A DNA stretch of 64,000 nucleotides from Auricularia sp. M13 (Eukaryota; Basidiomycota; Agaricomycetes; Auriculariales; Auriculariaceae). The notes beneath the pieces were generated by a model. It was not told the DNA's origin. It searched no databases and saw only the letters and a list, made by a program, of their open reading frames with translations. Below, piece by piece: positions 34,004-44,995 of the stretch. Both the position numbers and the translations under genes were made by a program. Every line of letters starts with the position of its first letter. Position 1 is the first letter of the stretch. The DNA lies in assembly GCA_037042915.1 (NCBI GenBank), contig CM073193.1:1922001-1986000 (forward strand), in the 5' to 3' direction.

Positions 34004-36298
34004 GTGGTGGAATGGGCAGAGAAGAAGGGCGGGGGCAGAATCCGAGTCCGCCCGCTGCACACATCCGAAGCGAAGGCGCGTCAACAGACTTCAAGCCGCT
34101 GCACTGGTTCGCCTGAAGTTACGTAAGTGCGAACAATGTCAAAGAGTCCCATCTCCGCGGCCACTCGACTCTCGACGATCGCGCTGCCGGTGCCCGGAGT
34201 CACGATTGTGTGACAGGACCCCAAAACGGCATTTTTTAAGCTTACAGCTGCCTAATTTGAACTATAATCTGCCCTGAGAATCTCTGTTTACATTTGAACT
34301 TTCGAAGGAGTCGGAGACGGCCTTATTGTTGCACCACATCGTGTCTTCAGCTCCCCGGTCTGACGGCATACTAATTTCCAGCCATCTGAGATAATCGGTA
34401 CAGCGTATGGGAGATTTCAGAACCGCAGATCGTCTGGATGACATGACTGGTTCAATGAATTTATCGAGATATGCACTCAACCCGCCGCAACGAGTCCCCT
34501 TGGGCAGGCTGCCGTTCATTCGGATGCGGGTACTGAGAGCGCCTGTTGCAATCACGCACCGTGCATTCTCAATCTTCCGTAGAGTGCCTATTGGTGAGTG
34601 GTCGACAGCGCGGTTAGTTTTGGGAGCCCGTCCTCCTGCGCCGGCAGCCTGAGTCTGGACGAGCCTGCGCGGTCTTAAGCGACGGGTACTATCACACCAG
34701 GTGCCTGAGGACGACGACGGCTCGAAAATAGCCACGAGCGCCGCAGACTGATCAGGGACTAATGCCTTCTGCATACGACGCTCGTGGCAGTCATCCTGGC
34801 GCGCGACAAGTGTGGTGTCTTCAGAGTACCCATGGGCTAACAACATAGATCAGCCATTGAACGCGCTGCTGGATTGCATGGCGAACGATGAATTCACGGC
34901 GCGTTCAGCAAGAAAGCCCCGGGCGAGGTTCAGCTCAATTGCAAGCGGCGAAGAACAAGCTAATGCTGAGATAGTCGACAGGAAGACTTACCCTCAGGCG
35001 CGTTACTTGAGACGCCGTGTTTTCCTCGTAGCTAGGCCGCCCAGCGTGAGTCGTGCTCGCCGTCCGCGCCGCTCGACGTAACACAGTTGCAAATGGATCG
35101 CATCGAGAGTACGCTACGACGGTATTTAGAGTGGTGTCCATGGATGGCCAGCGGGAGAACTCACCATCACCGATCCCGCTTGCTTTAGAGTACTACGTCT
35201 GAGAGCGTCGGCTATACGTCTCGCGAAGCACTCGAAATCTCCAGAGCCTCGCTTGCCGTTGGCAACGAAACTATATGTAGTCAGAGGTTACTTAAGCAGC
35301 AAGGTGTAAACGTACAGCTCGCAAACCCTGGGTTTAGCTCCTTTGCGTGTTCCGGCGGCATGGACGGTTGCCAAAAAGTCGACAAGCGCGTGTGCTTCAC
35401 GGAACGACCGGCTGAGCCATTCTCGTACGTGGAGCTTGATCGCCATTGCTGCGTCTATGCTCGTGTCGATGCATCCAGCGTCTGAGATTGCCTTGAGAAC
35501 GACGCGACGGCTGCGCGACTTGATGCAGCACGTCCCAGATCCACCTAACTTGCTGGGTTCTTGGCGCTCGTATCTCGCGGGCGGGCATTGCGGTGGAAGA
35601 GAAGCGCAAGTTCTGGCCAGCCTGGTGGCGTCACTGCTGACAGCGTTATGATGCACAGACGAGACGAAATCGTGACTTCGGTGATTCGTCGTTCGAAATA
35701 GAGGCTATTCCAATGAATCTACGAAGAAAATGAGTGCCTTCAGCGCCCGTGTGCAGTGCGCAGGTCGCTAGGGACGATCCAGGCACAGACGAGCCTGATT
35801 AGATGCCGCGCTGTCTGAACGGCAAGACCGGATTGAGCAAATTTTCAATCAGAACTGAGGGTAGGGCAGACTTGAAGCTTCAAGTATGGAGAAGTGCACA
35901 CCTGCCAGTGATCCACATAGCCGAGTGCGTAAACTTGAAATCCGAGAACATGATGGTCCGGGGAAGAGAGTCGAGCCCGGAGCGGAGCGGATGAATCAAT
36001 CCGGGTTGGCACTGCTCTTCGGACATCCGCCAAGAAGCTGATGTGCGATCCCGTCTGAACGCTTCGGAAGACCTCCGCAGTCTGTGGAGAGCAGAAGAAA
36101 ACGTAGCTTGGTCTGAATGGACACTGAAGAAAGTTCTATGGATTGTGCAATGTGCAGTATGTAGCGATACAAGATAGACACCAAGGGAAAAATTATGCAG
36201 TGTACTCTAACCAAATACAAGAGCATTCCAAGAGACAAGGGCATAGAGCAGAAAACTGAGGGGCGGAGAGGGGTCTTATACTTGTGCTAGATATAGCC
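34004..36298. other. Intergenic between the two Gti1/Pac2 genes
   Basis: No exon chain or domain was found on either strand. A third eroded copy was looked for and not seen. Confidence 0.35.
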
Positions 36299-37367
36299 TC
36301 AAGACCCGCTGAACCGCGACAACATTTCTTCGTCCACCGCATAACGCGCGCGGACGATGGGCGGCGTCGTCAGCGCCGGTGCATGCACATCTCCTCTAGG
36401 CCGAGCAGACGCGCTAGTCGACGTGCCGAGGTCGAGAAATGTGGGTAAAGTGTCCTTGACGAAGAGTGCGGACTGAGCGATGGTTGGGACTGGTGTGTCC
36501 GGTGACACCGAGGCAAAGTCTGTCAACGATGCCGACGGGCGTATAGCCGTCTGACAGCGTATAGAATGGCGAGGAAAACGTGCCGCTGTGCCTTGCGCTG
36601 CCGTGGAGCACCCCGAGGCATCCGCTCGTCCATCAGAGAAAGATGAGCCGGCCTGCGTGCTCGCTGGTTCTGTCGATGTTGATGAGGCAGCAGGGACGTA
36701 ATGGTCGGCGGTGTGCGTGGCTGCCGTCTGCATGGCGCTGAGCTCCGTGACCTCCTCTACACGGAGGAGCGTCGCATCGTTGTCCTCGTCCTCAAAGTCG
36801 TATGCGACTGCGGGCGGGGGTGAGACACGGCATGCAAGCTACGGACGGAATCCGGGATGAAAAGCACGTACCCAAATGCCACGCGTCGTGCGGGTCGTAT
36901 TTGCTCACGAGCTTGGTCGTCTTTTTGCACCACGGCGGCTGCGACGGCGTGGCGGGGAGGATGTAGCAAAGGAAGCCCTGGGCCGCCCGTCAGCTGCGTG
37001 GTATAATCTCGGGGGGACGCACGCGAATATTGCGACTTGGTGTAGCTCCCCTAATGGAGTCGGTCTAAAGGATGTTCAGTGAGGTTATAAAATCACACAG
37101 AAGGGCCGCAGAAACGAGCTGGCGCACCCAGCGAGTGATATCAGCTTTACCGCCTTCCTTGTACACAAAAATGTCCCCGGCACGAAGAAACGCTGCATCG
37201 TCGCGGCACAGACGGTGCGGGTACTCTGGGAGGTAGCCAGATATTGTAGCGCGAATAATGAGGAACGCGTCATCCGGTGTGCTGCAATGCAAAACGACAT
37301 GAGATGCGTCGGAAATAAAAGCAATGCCGCACCTCAGCCGAACGTTGCGAAGCGTAGGTGGGTGCAT
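36299..37367 (-). CDS. Gti1/Pac2 (WOPR-type) protein, copy 2 (281 aa)
   Basis: Resolved five-exon model: 37367-37333, 37281-37128, 37064-37023, 36977-36872 and 36807-36299; introns 51, 63, 45 and 64 nt; 282 codons including stop. MHPPTLRNVRLSTPDDAFLI begins the domain. It continues with GYLPEYPHRL, LRAGDIFVYKEGG and ITRW-TDS, then TPSRNIR-GFLCYIL, the equivalents of R-W-T-D-G, S-P-S-R and F-L-x-Y. KKTTKLVSKYDPHDAWHLVA gives the second WOPR half in brief. The last exon is an acidic start (FEDEDND) followed by a Ser/Thr/Pro/Ala-rich tail, as in transcriptional regulators. Exon 2 is 154 nt, the same length as in copy 1, and both have an intron directly after R-W. This supports common descent. 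Confidence 0.8.
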
Positions 37368-38626
37368 AGCTCAAGCCGCGGGTCGAGCTTGGGGCGCTGA
37401 GGCCGAGCCGGAGGTTGCTGTCATATAGGTTGAAGGAGATGCACGACGGCGGAGTCCGGAGTGGACAGGGCAAACGGCTATCCGGCGCCCTCCGAGATAT
37501 GAAACGTAACGGGCTGCACAAATGTGTAATTAGATCAGTGGGAAGACATGGAGCGCCCTTGGCGGAGAGATAGGCTTACATTTATGCTGATAGTCAGGCC
37601 TCATTGCAGATTTTGTCGCTTACTGTACATTGAAAGTATCTGCGACGGAGTGGAACTTAGAATGACAGGACACCGCAGCAGAGATCGCCGACGCGTTGAT
37701 GTGGTTACCTGTAGACTCAGATAGCAACCAAAACGTGAGGTTTCACCTCACTTGGGCTCGCGGAACACGAGGCTTTCCCGATTAAATTTAACCACTCGAC
37801 CATCAACAATTGTCTCTGACCAAATAGTGAGTGTACGTTGACGTACGATAAGAGCCTGGGGCTGAGCGCTGAGCGATCACATCAGCGCTCAATCCGTCTT
37901 GGTATTCCTCAGCGCTCAGCCCCGCTAGACTGTGTAGCTCAACGCCTGTCATATTACGAATTCCGTCAAAACTTGACCTCACAGCTCCTCCAGGGTCAGA
38001 TTGTGTACCATTGTGTGAGATATATGCCCGGACCGAAGCACGTGTTGTTGAAACGAAGGCTGAAGTCTCACTGCAAACAATCCGGATGGCTACCCGCGGG
38101 GCAACGGACACGGACAGCAAAGAATGCAGGCCAATGCCCAGATCTGTGTAGCATCTAGACCTCCGAACAGATCCGCAAGCGAAAGATGCTCACTTGCAGA
38201 CCAGTGATACAACCGCCGAATTTTACTCACAGGAACCCAACATACTAGTGACTCCGATGTAGCCAAACCCACTGAAATTGCGACGCATTCCCCCTCGATG
38301 TCTGATCAAAGCAATGCGATGTGTAGTACTGATAATGCAAGAAATACACTGTGATGTCTATGATTCTAAAGTCTTAACACTCATGATCATGGCCCGACGT
38401 CGCGCAGTCCGGTCCGAGACAAAAAGGGGAAACTCTCATCGGAGAGCACAAGAAGTGTGAAAGCTCACCAATGGCACCACGGTATGTACCACATAGTCGT
38501 AGAGCGTGTCCGCACTCCACGGCTTGAGCACGCCCGCGCGCCCGTCGCGCTGGCGTACTTGATCGTGCCTCTCGTACGCTGACACAACACCGTCAGCAAG
38601 CCGCAACCCCATGAATAGCATTGGAA
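37368..38626. other. Intergenic with one strong hairpin
   Basis: Holds the upstream region of Gti1/Pac2 copy 2 and the 3' flank of the F-box gene. Apart from the hairpin at 37858-37923, nothing was recognised. Confidence 0.4.
37858..37923. repeat. Perfect 16-bp inverted repeat, 34-bp spacer
   Basis: GGGGCTGAGCGCTGAG at 37858-37873 is the exact reverse complement of 37908-37923. Each arm contains the self-complementary AGCGCT, and a third partial copy (ATCAGCGCTCAA) lies in the spacer. It could be a regulator-binding palindrome or the scar of a small element; there is no clear target duplication. Confidence 0.6.
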
Positions 38627-40235
38627 TCACGCACAAATCCAGCCGCAGCCGTTTATCGCGGCGTGGCGCAGGGTAGGCAGCTTTTGCATCCATTTGAGAG
38701 CGGTGGACTCAAACAGGCATACTTCCCGCGCGTCACCATACGGCCAGCCATACAATTCAAAGCATTCGAGCGAACGCGCGTTCATCAGAGTCTCCCAGTC
38801 AAGACGCTCCTGCAACGCAAAGGTCATCACGCTGTCCTCGGAGATCATGATTCCACGCACGAAATCGTCCTTGCTCTGGAACGAGACGGATAGGCCGCGC
38901 AATCGTTTGCATCTCCGGAAGAGACTCCCGAGAACCTCGCGCGGAACGATGACCTTAGCGGCGTGGAGGACCTGCAGCGTCAACGGCAGCGCCCCGACGA
39001 AAGTGACGTCCGGAAGCTGCATTGCGCGATTGAGCGAGTCGTGTCCGGCCTGCAGCGCCAGCCGTTCGAGTTCGGCGCCGTGGATCATGTTGGTCACGAT
39101 CGTCTGCAGGCCGCGGAAGTGGTGATACTCGATGTCCCTGGGGACCTCGACAGAAAGTGAGCGCAGAGTGGGAATGGAGGGGATATCGGACGCGACTCCC
39201 TATGCCGTGGTCAAACATGCCCGCTGCGAGAACAGGAATGCGTACGAATATGCCGACGAAGTACTTGAACGTCAGCTCTCGGAGGTTGAATGGTGTCGTC
39301 CAGACGTCGCGCGGGATCAGGTACGACGACTGACAGACGCGTAAGCTGGTCACAGAACTGAGGACGGATTTGCATTCCGGTGACAGCGGCCCTGCGCAGT
39401 GCAGCTGAGTGTTGGGCGTGTCAATACAGTAGAGATCCCCGAGCAGAGCGAGAGGAACACACAGTGAGATGAAACGCCGTGAGGCGGTTTGCTCCGCGAA
39501 GGGCAGCGCCGAGCGCGCGCAGCAACTCGCCGTGCTGCCGAGGGTCGATAATTCCCAGCTGAATCGTGGTCAAGCCTTGAAGGCGGCCGAGAGCCTGTAG
39601 TACGCCGTCGCAATTGGCGTCTGGAACGGACGGGGTGAACACGTGATGCGGCGGAAATAATTCGAGCGTGAGATGTCGCAGCTTCTCCCAGCGCGAAACT
39701 CCATCCATGACCGACTTGAGGACCTTGTAGAACTGTGACTGGGCCTGGGGAAGCGGGCAGGGCATGGGGCAAATTTCGACGACGCGCACTTCGCGGCAGG
39801 TGTCGAAGACCTGCATCCAGTTCCGCACCCACACCGGCTTGCTGGCGTAGATGGCCGCATCCCACGAACACGCTGCGCCACACGTCAGCCCCGGAAATCC
39901 CGCGACGAATGCGAGTGACTGATCGAGGCGTACCCAGTTCCAGGGAGAAGACGTATTGCGCGAGGTCCCGGCGGTACTCGCATATCGTGTAAAACGCGTC
40001 CTGCAGGCGCAGCGTGAGCGGCCGGATGATTGAGATCGAGCGCGGGACGCACACAGTTCTCTGCGAACGAATGTCCGCGCCGGATCCGCACGTGCCTGTA
40101 CAACCACGGCGCGGCGAGCGCGGCCCAGTCTTTGCAGACGAGGCAGGCGTTCCGCAGCGTCGCCTGGCGAGACCACGTCGTCAGGTGAGCCTGCTCGAAA
40201 ACCAGTCTCCAGAGCTCGAATGGCAGAGTCGACAT
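38627..40235 (-). CDS. F-box-type / LRR-like protein
   Basis: MSTLPFELWRLVFEQA is an F-box-like start, followed by LVCKDWAALAAPWLYRHVRI, the common continuation in Agaricomycete F-box proteins. Five exons chain in frame. Exon 1 ends at ENC and joins DAFYTICEYRRDL; LEL joins CSWDAAIYASKPVW; FHLT joins LHCAGPL; YFVGIF joins GVASDIPSIPTLRSLSVEV. Introns are about 46-64 nt. The body carries irregular leucine-rich segments (LRHLTLELFP, LTTIQLGII, NRLTAFHL, LRELTFKYF, LERLALQAG, LECFELYG). It ends at GCGWICA. It is probably an SCF substrate adaptor. The target is unknown. Confidence 0.8.
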
Positions 40236-40697
40236 TGGGTCAAGCCTGGCAGGGGCGCGCCGCGCGCACTGCCGTGAGGGCGGGCGTTTTGTACTTCTCC
40301 GGCGCCGGAGCTGCCGACTCATCGAAGCTCGAACCGACCCGAACCTGGCCATGTCAACACGGGTCCCCCGGCCACCTCACCTGCCAGGCCGAGAATGGCA
40401 GATCCGTTTCTCCACGTGCTTTGTTCCGTCGCGCCACCAGTCGGAAGGCCATTTTTGGAACATCGATTCTGCAAGAATCGCGCGGGGAATGTGATATATG
40501 ATGAGTGAGCTGAAAGCCTGTGGTATAATGCATTAGATATCCGTGTACCATACAACAGAGAAAACGAGACAATAAAGGAGCGAGTCTCACAAATCAGCGA
40601 ATATACTGCAGTTAGATGTGCGAAGCGAACAGAGAGGGGAACGAGCGGCGGTCAGAGATAGAGAAAACAGTAAAACGAAAGCGTGGCAGACGAATGT
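40236..40697. other. Intergenic
   Basis: Lies between the F-box gene start and the stop codon of the SH3 gene. No gene was seen. Confidence 0.45.
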
Positions 40698-43600
40698 CTA
40701 TGCTCGCAGGGTAGCCTGCAGGAGCTGATCCAATTGCTGCGAGCGCAAGTCAGCCAAAGCTACACTTTCCGGAATGACACGCACCAAATCCAGGTCGTCC
40801 AGTTGCCGGAATGTGTCCTGATAGACATCGCGCACCCCAGGGTGCAGCTCCTGCAAATCGACCTTGGTGCCAAAGAGCACGTCGTCCAGGTCCCCGGACG
40901 GCTCGCGCGGCGCAGCCCGCGACGACGGCCGTGAATTGAGCGCCGCAGAGAGTTCGATGAGCGCAATCATGCGCCCGACGCCGAAGTCGGGGTCGCGCAG
41001 CACGAGCGGCGTCCGCGCGCGCGACGGCGGCGCCGCGGGCGCGGGCGTGTTGTTCGGGCCCGTCGTGACGTTGGTCGTCGCGGGCGTCGAGGGCGCGGAC
41101 GTCTCGTAGCTAGACGAGTGGTCCGACCCGGACGCGCCGGACGATTGCTGCTTCCCGTGGCCGTTCGCGGTCACATTGCGCGCGGGCGACAGGCGCTGCT
41201 GCCCGGGTGACGCGGGCGCCTGCATGGGCGACTCCTGGCGCACGGTCGCGCGGCCCTCGATGGAGTTGGGCGTCGCCGTGCGGCTGCCGCGCTGCTCGTG
41301 CAGCCGCGGCGAGTCGAGCCCATGCTCAGCGGAGTACACCGACGAAGCCGAGGTGAGCGAGAACGCGGCGCTCGTCGCGCTGCCGGGCGGGTTGGGCGAC
41401 AGCCGGTTCGGGCTTGCGGGCGGCACGACGAGCCTGCTGTCCTTGATCTTCTCGATGACGCGGTTGATGAGGCCCTCGCGCGACTGGCTCACCGCGCCCT
41501 CGAGCAAGTCGCCGCGGTGCGCACTATCTGCGGCCTCGTCGCGCCACTCCTGCTCGACAATATCACTGACGTCGTACGTCTCGCCGTCGGGCTCGACATA
41601 AGAATATCGCATCGTGGGGACCGCGGCGCCCGCGTCGAGCCGCGAGCTGCGCAGCATCGCGCGGTTCGGCAGCACGACGTCGACGCCGCGCTCCGAGTTG
41701 GCGCTCGTCGAGATCATCGCGCGCTGGTTCGCGCGGCTCGCCTCGCGCTGCGCCGCAATCAGCTCCTGGCGCGACATCCCCTGCGCCTTGCGGTCCTCCG
41801 CGGGCGCAGCGTCGCCCGCAGAGCTCGCGCTGTTCGCCGACTGCCGGTGCAGGTGCTGCAGCGCGATCTCGTCCAGCGACGCCGACAGGCGCGAGCGGCT
41901 CGTGCCCTGGCGGTACGCCACCGCGCGGCGCAGGATGAACATCGGGTCGTCGAGCGGCACGTCGTCCTGCGCGCCGAACATGTGCTCGCCCGAGCGCCGC
42001 CGGCTGTCGCTGTTGCGCTTGTCGATCGTCTTGAACACCGGCGGCCGTGGGAACGCGTCCATCACTCGGCTCGAGGGGGATAGTTCGCGTTCTGAGGAAG
42101 GCAAAGGGCACAGGGCACAGGGAAGAAGGGGCGAACGTGTGAGCGGCTGCATTCGCATCCCGAATAGAGGACAGACGTACCCTGGCCGTCAACTTCCACC
42201 GTCAAGTTATACCGCACGCGCGACATGCTCCTGCGCTTGGCGAGCTTGTCCTCGACCTCGTCGCCGCCGTCCACGACGCCCTCGACGATGCCAAACCGCT
42301 CCAGACCGAGCTCGATGACCTCCGCGACAGTCGTGTTGCGCGGGAACATGAACACCTTGCGCCGCTGCGTCTGGCTGACGCTCGAGCTCGCCGACGCGTT
42401 CGACACCGAGCGCTCTTTAAGGCTCGCGCGCGGGATGATCGCCTCCGTGTGCGGGTCGAACACCATGCCGTTGGGCAGGTCCTCCGGGAAGATGAATAGC
42501 TGCAGCGCAAAGTGCGCCGTGGGGCTGGTAAACCGCTCCGGCGTGACGTGGGCCGCCGCGGCGCCGACGTTGACCGTGAGGTTGGGCTTGTGGCCGCCCG
42601 CGTCCAAGTCGTCCGCACGCAGGGTGGCATCCTCGTCGTCCAGCACCTCCAGGCGCGACGGGCTGCGGCGGTTAAGGTAGAACTTGACGGTGCTGTCGTC
42701 CGCAAAGTCGTTCATGCCGAGCTTCGCGATCGCGGGGTGCATGCTGAGGTTGCTCACGACGGACGAGATGGAGCCGACGGACGAGCGCTTCACGCGCGGC
42801 ATGAGCTCCATCTGCGCGGCCTCTACAAGCGCTTCGAACACGCCGAGCGGCTTCTCGTGCGGGCGCAGCGCGGCGCTCCCGCCCTCGAGCCGCTTGACGG
42901 TGAGGAAGTACTCGTCCGGGTTCTCGCCGCGAGGGATGCGGAAGCGCTGCAGCGCCTGCAGCACGAGCTCCGACGAGCTCGTCGCCGCGTTTACGAGCAC
43001 GGTCTTGAACGTCGCCTCGCTCTGGATGTTCTCGCCCGCGAACACGCGCATCACGCACAGGTCCGGCACCGCGGGCCCGTCCGTGCTCGTCGGCGACAGG
43101 ATGAGCGACCCCGGCCGCTGGCGCTGCGCCGGCGCACCCACACCCTCGGGCTTCAGCGACATCGGGCCAGACGGGCCGAGGACAGTGCTCGCGGACTGCA
43201 GCCCGTACGACGGCGCGACGACCTCGGGCGGCGACGCCGGCGAACGCGTGAGGTACTGCTGCTGGTACGCCGCCATCTGCTGCTGGTCGCGCTTCAGCAT
43301 CTGCGCGGAGGCAACCGTCGGCGCCGGCTGCTGCTGCTGCTGCTGCTGTCCGCGGAACTGCTGCTGCTGTGGCCCCAGCGGCCCCTGGGACTGCGGGCGC
43401 CCATTCGCCTGCTGCTGCTGCTGGCCGTAGGCGCCCTGCGGCGAGACGTCGCGCACGTCGTCGCTCGAGATGCCGCCGCTGGCGGCGACGGAGTCGGGGC
43501 GCTTTTTCTTGTCGTCCTTGTTGCTTTTGCGGCCAAACAGGCCGCCGAAGACGCCGCTCTTCTTTTTCTTGTCCTTGCCGCTGCCCTCGTCCTCGGTCCC

Positions 43601-44995
43601 GCTCGCGTTGCCGTCGTTGTTGCGCTCCTTGCGCAGCACGCGGCGCTGCTGCTGCGTCGCCGAGCTGGCGTCGGACGCCTGCCGCTGCAGCCCGCGGCTC
43701 CGGCCCTCCGCCTCGGCTTGTTGCTGCTGCACGATGGCGCTCGGGAGCATAGGGCCCGACGAAGCACGCTGCTGCGCGACCGGGATCCGGGAGGGCTGGC
43801 CGGAAGGGTCGCTTGCGGAGCGCGCGTACTGCTGCTGTTGCTGTTGCTGTTGCTGTTGGAGCTGCTGCTGTTGCTGGAGCTGCTGCTGCTGTTGTTGGGG
43901 CTGGACAGGGTCGACGTCCATGCGCTCGCGCGAGCCTGAGTGGCGGATCGTAGGCGCGGGTCCCATGCCGAGTTGCTGCTGCTGCTGGGCATAGGGGTTT
44001 TGCTGCTGCTGCTGCTGTTGTTGTTGTTGCGTGTACTGCTGCTGTTGTTGCAGCACCTGCTGTTGCTGCTGCTGCATGGCCTCCTGCTGTTGCTGCTGCA
44101 TGAGCATCTGTTGCTGCACCTGCTGCTGCTGCTGGCCCTGCGCGCGGCGCACAGCGTCTTCGGCCACGGGGTCCTGGTCCCAGTCCATGCCGTCGGTAGG
44201 GTCGAGCGACGGGGCGTCGCCGTGGGAGGCCTGCTCGTGCACGTCGTTGAGCTCGGCGGGCGTGCCCTCGTGGTCGAGGCTATAGTCGTCGTCGTCGTCG
44301 TCCTCGTCGTCGGTCTTCCAGACTGCGGGCGGGTAGTTGTGGATGCTGGAGCCGGTGAAGATGACGGAGCGGGTGCCGGAGCGGTCGCGCAGGACGGGCG
44401 CGCCGGACTGGTCGCGGCGGGCGTTGATGGGCGGCCGCGAGCGGACTGCATGGCGGGGGTCGTCCTCGGTTTCTTCTCTTGTGGGCAGTGCGAGCTGGAA
44501 TATGAAATGTAATAAGTAAAAAGTAACAAAAAAGTAACAAATTTTGTGAACACTCACGTCGACGTTACGATGCCTGTTGAGGCGCGCCAGGCGCTCAAAG
44601 GGGGTCTCGATGTTCTCGGCAGGGATATAGCCCACCTCCTGGGTCTTGAGGACCTTGACGAGCCACCAGTACGAGTTCGAGTCGTCCATGAGCACGAGCG
44701 AGTCGCCCTTGAAGACGTTGGCCTGGCCGTCGACGGTGGCGGCGAACGAGTGCAGCGAGTAAACAAGGTCAAAGTTGATGCTCTCGTCGGGCACGCTGAG
44801 CTGGCTGCTGCCGTCGTCGTCCAGGTACTCCTCGCCGTTCCCGTCGTCGCCCGAGTCGTCCTCGAGCACGGAGTGGTCCGCAATCTCCGCGTCCATGTAC
44901 CCGTGCTCCTCGTCCGCCTGCAGCTGCCCGCGCAGGTCGAACGTGTCCTGCCTGTGCGGCCGGCGCGGCTCGGCGTGCTCGTGCTGCATGGCCAT
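40698..44995 (-). CDS. SH3 and RA-like domain protein, polyglutamine-rich (1381 aa)
   Basis: Resolved three-exon model: 44995-44558, 44494-42181 and 42091-40698 (introns 63 and 89 nt), 1382 codons including stop. The 63-nt intron has no stop and is a multiple of three, so retention would add 21 residues. An acidic head is followed by an SH3 domain at about residues 78-135 (YSLHSFAATVDGQ, LMDDSNSYWWLVKV, VGYIPAENIETPFERLA). The SH3 and its E-T-P-x-E-R-L-A-R-L-N extension resemble the Bud14/Tea4 family of polarity and PP1-binding proteins; this is inference. Next come long Gln-rich blocks (44150-43320), a Lys-rich patch (KDKKKK, DDKKKRP), and a ubiquitin-like/RA fold (TFKTVLVNAATSSSELVLQA, EYFLTVKRLEGG). 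The second half is Ser/Pro-rich and mostly disordered. Likely a cortical or cytosolic scaffold. An upstream ATG at 45121 is in frame but lies outside the conserved part. Confidence 0.85.
43320..44150. repeat. CAG/CAA-type glutamine repeats within the SH3 gene
   Basis: On the plus strand this is seen as imperfect CTG/TTG runs, encoding blocks of up to about ten glutamines. The mix of CAG and CAA codons makes the tract less prone to slippage than a pure triplet. Length variation between strains is to be expected. Confidence 0.8.

Noticed and set aside
42512-43939. 475-codon plus-strand frame rich in Leu/Arg
   Set aside because: It is the antisense of the glutamine-rich SH3 protein; long antisense frames arise from G/C-rich third positions.
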